Part shown: piece by piece, positions 1-4,988 of the stretch
Layout: every line of letters begins with the position of its first letter
Position numbering within the stretch: the stretch's first letter is position 1
Source of the DNA: an uncultured bacterium
Lineage (GTDB): Bacteria; Desulfobacterota; Desulfovibrionia; Desulfovibrionales; Desulfovibrionaceae
Assembly (NCBI GenBank): GCA_905215675.1
Contig: CAJMRA010000088.1
Coordinates: 1 to 8,538, forward strand
Direction: 5' to 3'
Length of the DNA: 8,538 bases
Program-made: the position numbers and the translations under genes
The notes under the pieces: generated by a model
What the model was told of the DNA's origin: nothing
Databases searched by the model: none
Seen by the model: only the letters and a program-made list of their open reading frames with translations

Positions 1-64
1 TTTTCCGCGAAACGACAGGCCGTATGGTTTGAAACGCGAAGCATTTCAAACTGAAATTGCTCCA
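1..64 (+). repeat. Dispersed repeat, right part (copy R1, cut by window edge)
   Basis: These 64 bases match the right part of the complete element at 3141-3204 at about 57 of 64 positions, and the inverted copy at 8462-8525 at about 60 of 64. The copy holds the inverted repeat GTTTGAAACGC / GCATTTCAAAC (one mismatch) and ends in GCTCCA, where the complete copy ends in GCTCTA. It starts in the middle of the element, so the rest lies outside the window. Confidence 0.85.
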
Positions 65-70
65 GGGGGG

Positions 71-119
71 ATACAGGCCATGCGGCAAGTCCTTTTCAAG
101 GGTCATGTGTCGCCTGTAT
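71..119. other. Imperfect inverted repeat upstream of the upp remnant
   Basis: ATACAGGC (71-78) is complementary to GCCTGTAT (112-119). An inner CCTT/AAGG pair lies within the 33-base interior, and T-rich sequence follows. It could be a terminator for a gene left of the window, an extension of repeat R1, or chance. The long interior makes it weak as an intrinsic terminator. Confidence 0.3.
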
Positions 120-149
120 TTTCTATTTATTTGAAATAACTATGCCGCC

Positions 150-179
150 TTGACAGCTGCGGGAGCATTTATTTATAAT
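150..179 (+). promoter_or_regulatory. Sigma-70 promoter of the upp remnant-uraA unit
   Basis: A perfect TTGACA -35 box (150-155) and a perfect TATAAT -10 box (174-179) are separated by 18 bases, inside a locally AT-rich stretch that contrasts with the GC-rich genes. Transcription would start near 186, leaving a leader of about 40 bases before the upp start at 225. This is the only full-consensus promoter I find in the window, and it would drive both the broken upp and uraA. Confidence 0.75.
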
Positions 180-212
180 TTAAGGAATTTATGCAAATAA
201 TTTTACATGGTT

Positions 213-220
213 GAGGAGGT
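213..220 (+). promoter_or_regulatory. Strong Shine-Dalgarno of the upp remnant
   Basis: GAGGAGGT lies 4 bases before the ATG at 225. It selects this ATG over the in-frame upstream ATG at 207, and the protein from 225 begins like other Upp proteins (MAVRLVDHPLV). Translation initiation is therefore intact although the gene body is destroyed. Confidence 0.8.
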
Positions 221-224
221 CTCT

Positions 225-389
225 ATGGCTGTGCGCCTGGTCGATCATCCGCTGGTGCGGCACAAGCTCGGGCTTTTGCGCCGGGAGTCCACGGAAACAG
301 GGGAATTTCGCGGCATTGCCGACGTGCCGGCCCGGACGACGCGGGCGACCGCATTTTCGGGACGAAGCAGCGTACGGAAATCCGCATGA
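225..389 (+). pseudogene. upp: Uracil phosphoribosyltransferase remnant (internally deleted)
   Basis: Intact Upp converts uracil and PRPP to UMP and is usually about 208 residues. Here residues 1-32 (MAVRLVDHPLVRHKLGLL ... FRGIAD) are clear Upp N-terminus. The frame then changes, and the typical Upp C-terminus, DDAGDRIFGTK, appears in another frame at 335-367. Some 160 codons, including the PRPP- and uracil-binding core, are missing, so the product cannot be active. The original frame gives a 54-residue peptide whose TGA (387-389) overlaps the uraA ATG as ATGA. The C-terminal frame has no stop before uraA and runs on in frame with it. The junction lies near 322-334; VP (gtgccg, 324-329) may be the VPG of the C-terminal side with one base lost. 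Assembly error is the main alternative to a real deletion. The upp-uraA order is common in bacteria, which supports the identification. Confidence 0.88.
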
Positions 390-1645
390 ACGCAACAACC
401 GCCAATACCGATCCCTGTCGCTATGTCTTTCGTCCGCGGGAGGCCCTGCTCGGCGCGCAAATGCTCTTTGTGGCCTTCGGCGCGCTGGTGCTGGTGCCCC
501 TGCTGACCGGTCTCGACAGCAATGTGGCCTTCTTTACCGCCGGAGTCGGCACCCTGATCTTTCAGGTGGTGACGCGCGGCAAGGTTCCCATCTTTCTGGC
601 ATCTTCCTTCGCCTTCATCGCGCCCATCATGTACGGCACAAAAACCTGGGGCGTACCGCTGACCATGGGGGCGCTCATCTTTTCCGGCCTGCTCTATGTG
701 GCCCTGAGCACGCTCATTCGCTTTCGCGGCACAAACATCATCCTGCGTCTCCTGCCGCCCATCGTCACCGGCCCGGTGATCATGGTCATCGGCCTTGTGC
801 TGGCGCCGGTGGCCGTAAAGATGGCGCTGGGCCTGTCCGGCGACGGTTCCCAGCAGCTCATGCCGCGCGCCACGGCCCTGACGCTTTCCATGTCGGCCCT
901 GCTGACCACGGTGGCCGTTTCCCTGCTGGGACGCGGCCTGCTGCGGCTGGTTCCCATTCTCTGCGGCATCGGCGTGGGCCTGCTGGCGGCCGTGGGGCTG
1001 GGCGTGGGCAACTGGGAGGCCGTGCGTGCCGCGCCGTGGTTCGCCGTGCCCGGTTTCGTCATGCCGCGGTTCGCCTGGGAGCCGCTGCTCTTCATCATTC
1101 CCGTGACCGTGGCCCCGGCCATTGAGCATTTCGGCGACATTATCGCCATCAGCTCGGTGACGGGCAAGGATTTCCTGCGCGATCCCGGCATCAAGAACAC
1201 CATGCTGGGCGACGGTCTGGCCACCATGGCCGCCTGCGCCCTGGGCGGGCCGCCCAATACCACCTATTCCGAAGTGACCGGCGCGGTGACGCTGACCCGG
1301 GCCTTCAATCCCGCCGTCATGACCTGGGCGGCCATCTGCTCCATTCTGCTTTCCTTTGTGGCCAAGGTGGGGGCCTTTTTGAGCTGCATCCCCTCGCCGG
1401 TCATGGGCGGCATCATGATCCTTCTGTTCGGAGCCATCATGGTGGTGGGCCTGAACACGCTGGTGCGGGCCGGGCATGATCTGCTCCAGCCGCGCAATAT
1501 GGTGATTGTGGCGCTGATCATCATTTTCGGCGTGGGCGGCATGCAGTTCGATTTCGGCTCCTTCACCCTGGCGGGCATCGGCCTGGCCGCCGTGACGGGC
1601 GTCCTGCTCAATCTCGTGCTGCCGCGCGACAATCCGCGCGACTGA
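386..1645 (+). CDS. uraA: Uracil permease (NCS2/UraA family)
   Basis: Inner-membrane uracil:proton symporter of the nucleobase-ascorbate (NCS2) family. The 419 residues are close to the 429 of E. coli UraA and hydrophobic throughout, consistent with the family's 14 segments. Family signatures are visible: SSFAF at 73-77, VAPAIEHFGD at 242-251 with the substrate Glu (E247), and GGPPNTTYSE at 287-296 with the second binding Glu (E296). The position of E. coli His245 is Asp251 here. LRDPGIKNTMLGDG follows the first site as in UraA. The ATG at 386 is the only reasonable start: no start codon lies upstream in this frame, and the sequence before it is upp debris. The Shine-Dalgarno is poor (GGA at 376-378), so translation probably depends on coupling to the upp remnant through ATGA. 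Without a local Upp, imported uracil must be used by an enzyme encoded elsewhere, if at all. UraA rather than a xanthine or purine permease is favoured by the upp neighbour and the motifs. Confidence 0.93.
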   Translation: MNATTANTDPCRYVFRPREALLGAQMLFVAFGALVLVPLLTGLDSNVAFFTAGVGTLIFQVVTRGKVPIFLASSFAFIAPIMYGTKTWGVPLTMGALIFSGLLYVALSTLIRFRGTNIILRLLPPIVTGPVIMVIGLVLAPVAVKMALGLSGDGSQQLMPRATALTLSMSALLTTVAVSLLGRGLLRLVPILCGIGVGLLAAVGLGVGNWEAVRAAPWFAVPGFVMPRFAWEPLLFIIPVTVAPAIEHFGDIIAISSVTGKDFLRDPGIKNTMLGDGLATMAACALGGPPNTTYSEVTGAVTLTRAFNPAVMTWAAICSILLSFVAKVGAFLSCIPSPVMGGIMILLFGAIMVVGLNTLVRAGHDLLQPRNMVIVALIIIFGVGGMQFDFGSFTLAGIGLAAVTGVLLNLVLPRDNPRD

Positions 1646-1695
1646 TTGCCCGCCGCTTCCGCAAGCGCGGGACGCCCCGGCCTTCCGCCGTAAAC

Positions 1696-1726
1696 AACAA
1701 AGGCCCGCTTTCGGCGGGCCTTTGTT
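1696..1726. terminator. Intrinsic terminator after uraA, probably bidirectional
   Basis: CAAAGGCCCGC (1698-1708) pairs perfectly with GCGGGCCTTTG (1714-1724) around a 5-base loop, and two further A-T pairs extend the stem. An A-rich left flank and T-rich right flank would give U-rich tails in both directions, so it could serve both uraA (+) and the minus-strand gene ending at 1863. Confidence 0.85.
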
Positions 1727-1729
1727 CAT

Positions 1730-1786
1730 GAGCGTTTCACCTTTGAAAAAGATGAAATACGAGGCGGCGGCACATAAAATGTGCCG
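1730..1786 (+). repeat. Partial dispersed repeat (copy A), left direct repeat of the AT-rich block
   Basis: Positions 1730-1774 match 3059-3103 of the complete element at about 41 of 45 positions, in the same orientation. The first hairpin (left arm GCGTTTCACCTTT) is mostly kept. The second is rebuilt with different sequence: CGGCACA (1768-1774) pairs perfectly with TGTGCCG (1780-1786). Similarity to the complete element ends there. Confidence 0.8.
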
Positions 1787-1862
1787 TTCATCGTGACCGT
1801 CGACTTGCTCTGTTGTCTTTGCTTTTGAAATAAAATGAGCTATGCGTTGATGAAGTCGCAAA

Positions 1863-3020
1863 TCAGCTGTTCAAACAATCAATAATAAAGGCCTGTGAGT
1901 CTTGGTAATCAATTTCAAAATCAAAATTTTCTACAATATCTTCCAGAGCTCTCCCATCATATTGAGTTACGCCACGGGAATTTCGTCCTGCCCAGTGCCT
2001 AATAATTCTTGTATATGACAGAAGCTGATGATTGAACATTGAGCAGAGTCGAGTTTGAATTCTTCTATCTTTATCAATAGCAACAATATAAACCAAGTAC
2101 ACGCTCTTTTCTTCAGAAAGGAATGAAAGCAATTTGTCAATGTTATAACCCTTCGGATTGCTGGATAAAAACAAAATTTTTGTTTTAATATCTGTTGCGG
2201 TAAAGTAATGCTCGAATCTTCGTTCATAGTCACCCAATTTATCGGCTGTGAAAATCTCGGGGAGAGGTAGTCCTGCACGCAGACAATTCATCAGAGTTGC
2301 TCTTAGATCATCTTCGGCAGTAATCAAATATTCGATAATTCGCCCACGCAAATTAACGTTATCAATAAAAGCTGCGATTGCAATTTCTGATTCTACTGCA
2401 CTAACACGATTATTCAAATCATTGTTCAAAATATCGTATTCCTCGGAACGCAAAAAGGAAATGGCTCGATCAACGGATTTTCTGATACATTCAACCTGTG
2501 ATTCGGTAGGTATAAACCTTTTTCCAGTAGGAGCAATATTATTCGTTGCTTCTACCAAACGGTCAAGGTTTTCCTCGAAGGTGTAGTTTTCATGGGAAGT
2601 ATACAGAAACTCAAAATTATCAGGAATGTTTTCGACATCTTCAAACTCTCGCATAATGTCACTTCCGTTGAAACTGCCCTTGATATTATCTCGGCGCAAT
2701 TCCTGCGAGGAATGACTAATCTTTCTAAGAAATGTGGTATTTGCCAACATCAAATAGTTGCGGGTCGGTGTTACTAAGCAAACAATGAACGGAATATTGT
2801 CATATCTATGGAGTGCGGATAATGCCAGAACGGTATTTCCAAAACTTCTGGATACTGATTTACAAAATCTGATTGCAAACCAATCGCAGTAATATACACT
2901 CCGTTCTTTTACAAGGCCAAATGCTTCCTGTACTTCATTCTGCAAATGGCTCTTATCCGTGTTCCCATCTTTGCTCGAAATAAATTCAACTAATTTCTCA
3001 ATAATTCCCCTATTATACAT
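1863..3020 (-). CDS. Probable PD-(D/E)xK nuclease, possibly a type II restriction enzyme-like protein
   Basis: 385 residues, with no signal peptide or membrane segment seen. I do not recognise the family with certainty. The C-terminal third looks like a restriction-type nuclease core: D264, then YFTATDIKTKILFL with D277-I-K279 as a candidate catalytic (D/E)xK on a strand, then a helix (NIDKLLSFL, 293-301) and a strand (SVYLVYIVAID, 306-316). A preceding helix, NLRGRIIEYL (223-232), carries E230, as often seen before such cores. The N-terminal part has a conserved-looking polar stretch, ISHSSQELRRDNIKGSF (101-117). The ATG at 3020 is chosen because a good GAGAGGT lies 6 bases upstream; an in-frame TTG at 3041 lies beyond that site and is less likely. 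AT-rich composition marks it as acquired. No methyltransferase adjoins it, so it could target modified DNA, rely on a distant methylase, or not be a restriction enzyme. Coding status is secure; function is tentative. Confidence 0.85.
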   Translation of the reverse strand: MYNRGIIEKLVEFISSKDGNTDKSHLQNEVQEAFGLVKERSVYYCDWFAIRFCKSVSRSFGNTVLALSALHRYDNIPFIVCLVTPTRNYLMLANTTFLRKISHSSQELRRDNIKGSFNGSDIMREFEDVENIPDNFEFLYTSHENYTFEENLDRLVEATNNIAPTGKRFIPTESQVECIRKSVDRAISFLRSEEYDILNNDLNNRVSAVESEIAIAAFIDNVNLRGRIIEYLITAEDDLRATLMNCLRAGLPLPEIFTADKLGDYERRFEHYFTATDIKTKILFLSSNPKGYNIDKLLSFLSEEKSVYLVYIVAIDKDRRIQTRLCSMFNHQLLSYTRIIRHWAGRNSRGVTQYDGRALEDIVENFDFEIDYQDSQAFIIDCLNS

Positions 3021-3026
3021 TGATGC

Positions 3027-3033
3027 ACCTCTC
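3027..3033 (-). promoter_or_regulatory. Shine-Dalgarno fixing the nuclease-like gene start
   Basis: On the minus strand GAGAGGT ends 6 bases before the ATG at 3020. It lies inside the extension that a TTG start at 3041 would give, so it decides for the 385-residue form. A weak TTGAAA box sits upstream at the repeat end, but no convincing -10 follows, so no promoter is called. Confidence 0.75.
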
Positions 3034-3056
3034 AAAATCAAACAAAGTTTTTTGGC

Positions 3057-3204
3057 TAGAGCGTTTCAACTTTGAAAAAGGTGAAACGCGAGGCGGCGGC
3101 ACAGCGCCGCCCGGCCCAAAGTGAGCGGAAAAACCGCGTTTTTTCCGCGAAACGCCAGGCCGTATGGTTTGAAACGCATGGCGTTTCAAACTGAAAATGC
3201 TCTA
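3057..3204 (+). repeat. Complete 148-bp dispersed repeat with four hairpins (copy B)
   Basis: The element is bounded by TAGAGC (3057-3062) and GCTCTA (3199-3204). Its ends form imperfect terminal inverted repeats, with TTTCA and TTTGAAA in both arms. Four potential hairpins lie inside. H1 is 3062-3090 (GCGTTTCAACTTT with AAAGGTGAAACGC, one mismatch). H2 is 3092-3111 (GGCGGCG with CGCCGCC). H3 is 3125-3148 (GCGGAAAAA with TTTTTCCGC). H4 is 3167-3191 (GTTTGAAACGC with GCGTTTCAAAC, 11 perfect pairs). Right parts recur at 1-64 and, inverted, 8462-8538; left parts recur at 1730-1774 and, diverged, near 6736. No protein is encoded. It resembles a MITE or a REP/BIME-type element; no family name is claimed. 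Confidence 0.85.
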
Positions 3205-3438
3205 ATGTCCGCAGGAGGCGCAGTTGCCGCCGGCGCAACCGGCGCAGCCGCCCCCGGCGCCGCCGGAGGAGGGAACGGACATTTCGCCGTCGCTGCCGCC
3301 CGCGGCAAAGGCGCAGCGGGACATCAGCTTGTGCGTCGTACGCGCGCCGCAGTGCGGGCAGGCGGGCACGGCGTCGCCGAAGACCAGTTCTTCAAAATCC
3401 TTGTTGCAGGCATCGCAATGATATTCATAAATGGGCAT
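3202..3438 (-). CDS. FmdB-type zinc-ribbon small protein
   Basis: 78 residues beginning MPIYEYHCDACNKDFEEL, the hallmark of the FmdB/CxxC_CxxC_SSSS putative regulatory family. The zinc ribbon is C8-x2-C11 and C27-x2-C30. After a Ser/Gly-rich linker, the tail holds a second cysteine set (C65, C68, C73, C76) and ends in His, which could bind another metal ion. Function in this family is poorly defined; a role in transcription or metal handling is only suggested by the fold. The start at 3438 is set by the MPIYEY signature, and AAGGA lies 9 bases upstream; longer in-frame extensions run into the preceding gene. It starts 17 bases after that SIS-like gene stops, so the two are probably one transcript. 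Its TAG stop (3204-3202) is formed by the terminal bases of the 148-bp repeat. Confidence 0.88.
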   Translation of the reverse strand: MPIYEYHCDACNKDFEELVFGDAVPACPHCGARTTHKLMSRCAFAAGGSDGEMSVPSSGGAGGGCAGCAGGNCASCGH

Positions 3439-3455
3439 GATGACTGTTCCTTGGG

Positions 3456-4010
3456 TTATTCTTTCTCCTGCGCTTCTTCCAGAAGCGCGGAGGTATTCTC
3501 GAAAAGATGATATTCCACCAGACGGGCGACGGTATCCGTCAGAAAGAAGAGCAGGGCTGCGAGAGGAAATAACGGCGTTTCCGCAGCGGCAGACGGGGCG
3601 CACGGCAGGCCGACGCTTTCCATGCCCATGCTGCGGGCCGCGCGCAACAGCGGCTCGGCGTCGCCTTCCCCGCCCTGATGCAGGACCAGAAGGGCGTCGC
3701 CGTCCATGCCGAGACTTTCCAGCCGTCGCGCGAGGCGAGGCATGTCGTCGCTGTCAAGGCGGACAGCCGGAAGGGCGGGACGCCGCAGCGCGTAACCGTC
3801 GGCAAGGGCGTCCGTTAGCTGCCGGGCCGCGCGACGCACGGCGGCGTCGCCGATCCCGCAGAGGAAGACCGTCCCCTGCCGGGCCAGCACGCGGGCAAGA
3901 CGTAACGCCGCGTCGTGCAGCTGCGCGGCGTGTTCCGCAAACAGGGCGTCGCGCGCCTGAAGGCAGGCGGCGTGATGTCGCTCCATGACGGAGATGGCGG
4001 TATTCGACAT
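3456..4010 (-). CDS. Degenerate SIS-domain protein, GmhA (phosphoheptose isomerase)-like
   Basis: 184 residues, GmhA-like in length and order of blocks. An N-terminal helix (AISVMERHHAACLQARDAL) comes first, then VFLCGIGDAAVRRAARQL (48-65) where isomerases have CGNGGS...DA..FA.EL. RRPALPAVRLDSDD (76-89), GDALLVLHQGG (104-114) in place of GD.LLGISTSGNS, and a final helix ending VARLVEYHLFEN follow. The phosphosugar-binding GNGGS and STSG loops are lost. The usual catalytic Glu after the first loop and the C-terminal His are not found at the expected places. It is therefore probably not an active sedoheptulose-7-phosphate isomerase; a binding, regulatory or structural role is possible. The ATG at 4010 has only a weak GGGA upstream, but the N-terminus fits the family and a promoter lies just beyond. 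The fmdB-type gene follows 17 bases downstream, and nadK is divergent. Confidence 0.75.
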   Translation of the reverse strand: MSNTAISVMERHHAACLQARDALFAEHAAQLHDAALRLARVLARQGTVFLCGIGDAAVRRAARQLTDALADGYALRRPALPAVRLDSDDMPRLARRLESLGMDGDALLVLHQGGEGDAEPLLRAARSMGMESVGLPCAPSAAAETPLFPLAALLFFLTDTVARLVEYHLFENTSALLEEAQEKE

Positions 4011-4030
4011 GGTTGTTTCCCGAACATCTC

Positions 4031-4059
4031 CTTGTATGCCAAAGCGTATCTCCTGACAA
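4031..4059 (-). promoter_or_regulatory. Probable sigma-70 promoter of the SIS-fmdB-type pair
   Basis: On the minus strand TTGTCA (4059-4054) and TACAAG (4036-4031) are separated by 17 bases: 5 of 6 and 4 of 6 consensus matches. Transcription would begin about 15 bases before the ATG at 4010, giving a very short leader. This lies in the ~100-base gap to the divergent nadK; I see no equally good plus-strand promoter for nadK. Confidence 0.5.
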
Positions 4060-4109
4060 GACGGGGAAAACGGCTTGCGGTCGCGGCGGGGATATCGTAA
4101 GTAAACGGC

Positions 4110-4970
4110 ATGGAACAGCGCCAATCTCGCCATATATTGCTGGTATGCAAGGCTCATAATCGTCGGGCCGCCGTCCTTGAACGCGAAATGGCCGCCTGGC
4201 TGGAACAGCGCGGGCATCGTGCCAGCTGTCTGGTCGCGGGAGAGGACAGCCCGCTCTACGAGCTGCCGGACCTTGATTTCGCCGTTGTGCTCGGCGGCGA
4301 CGGCACCATGCTCGGCGTGGCCCGGCGCGTGGCCCGGCGTCGCCTGCCGCTGCTGGGCATCAACTTCGGCCGGGTGGGGTATCTTGCCGACGTGCAGCCG
4401 GAAAACTGGCGGCAGGGGCTTACGGAATGCCTCGACGGCAGGGCCCCGGTTCGCTCGCATATGGCGTTGCACTGGGAGTTGCGCCGCAAGGGCGAAATTG
4501 TCAGCGAGGGCAGCGCCATCAACGACGTCGTCCTGAGCCGCGCGGCCCTGGCGCGTCTGGTGAGCATGGATATCTGCGTGGACAAGCGCCATATGTGTAC
4601 GCTGCGCAGCGACGGCGTTCTCATTTCCACGCCGCTGGGCTCTTCGGGCTACAGCGTTTCCGCAGGAGGCCCCCTGCTGCATCCCTCGCTGGAGGCGCTG
4701 GTCTTCACGCCGATTTGTCCTTTCCTCAATACCATTCCGCCCATGGTTTTCCCCTGTGATCGCCATTTCCGTATGGAGCTCCTGCCCGGTACGACGGAAA
4801 GTTATCTGACGGTGGACGGACAGGAAGGGGAGCTGCTGGAGGTCGGCGACCTGCTGGATGTGACGGGCGATGTGGGCGCGGTGCGCTTTCTCGGGAGCGG
4901 CACGCCCTTCTTCGAGCGTCTGCGCACGCGCGGTTTCGTGACTCCGGTCGGTACCGGGGGAAAGATGTAG
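4110..4970 (+). CDS. nadK: NAD kinase
   Basis: Cytoplasmic enzyme phosphorylating NAD+ to NADP+ with ATP or polyphosphate; it supplies NADP(H) for biosynthesis. The 286 residues are normal for bacterial NadK. Diagnostic motifs occur in order: GGDGTMLGVAR at 62-72 (catalytic Asp64), GINFGRVGYLADV at 83-95, INDVVLSR at 137-144 (where NE or ND binds NAD), the glycine-rich SDGVLISTPLGSSGYSVSAGGP (167-188), TPICP at 200-204, and DGQ at 236-238. The usual TPTGSTAYS reads TPLGSSGYS here, a mild variation within the loop. The ATG at 4110 gives the expected N-terminus (RHILLVCK), but the Shine-Dalgarno is poor and no clear promoter is visible. It is divergent from the SIS-like gene, and the ARMT1-like gene starts 18 bases after its stop, so those two are likely cotranscribed. 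Confidence 0.95.
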   Translation: MEQRQSRHILLVCKAHNRRAAVLEREMAAWLEQRGHRASCLVAGEDSPLYELPDLDFAVVLGGDGTMLGVARRVARRRLPLLGINFGRVGYLADVQPENWRQGLTECLDGRAPVRSHMALHWELRRKGEIVSEGSAINDVVLSRAALARLVSMDICVDKRHMCTLRSDGVLISTPLGSSGYSVSAGGPLLHPSLEALVFTPICPFLNTIPPMVFPCDRHFRMELLPGTTESYLTVDGQEGELLEVGDLLDVTGDVGAVRFLGSGTPFFERLRTRGFVTPVGTGGKM

Positions 4971-4988
4971 AGTTGCTCCGGGAGGCGT

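Larger units (their letters stand above)
1730..3103. other. AT-rich gene block bounded by ~45-bp direct repeats
   Basis: The sequence between about 1787 and 3056 is visibly AT-rich, with frequent AAT/ATT runs, while uraA, the SIS-like gene, nadK and gatB are GC-rich. It carries one minus-strand gene and is bounded by direct copies of the dispersed repeat segment (1730-1774 and 3059-3103). This fits a cassette gained at, or together with, a repeat. No transposase, integrase or tRNA is seen, so the mechanism is unknown. Confidence 0.6.

Noticed and set aside
225..389. Programmed frameshift producing a functional Upp
   Set aside because: About 160 codons of the catalytic core are absent, so joining the two frames could not restore the enzyme.
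245..1861. Long minus-strand open frame opposite uraA
   Set aside because: Its translation is His/Gly/Gln-rich shadow sequence with no domain, and uraA on the other strand is unmistakable.
2248..2777. Small plus-strand open frames inside the AT-rich gene
   Set aside because: No ribosome-binding sites or recognisable products. They are antisense shadows of the 385-residue minus-strand gene.
3125..3148. Repeat hairpin H3 as an intrinsic terminator
   Set aside because: Its T-run lies within the stem and is not followed by a U-tract on either strand.
1730..3204. CRISPR array or integrative element
   Set aside because: There are only two direct repeat segments ~1.3 kb apart, with no regular spacers, integrase, transposase or tRNA attachment site.
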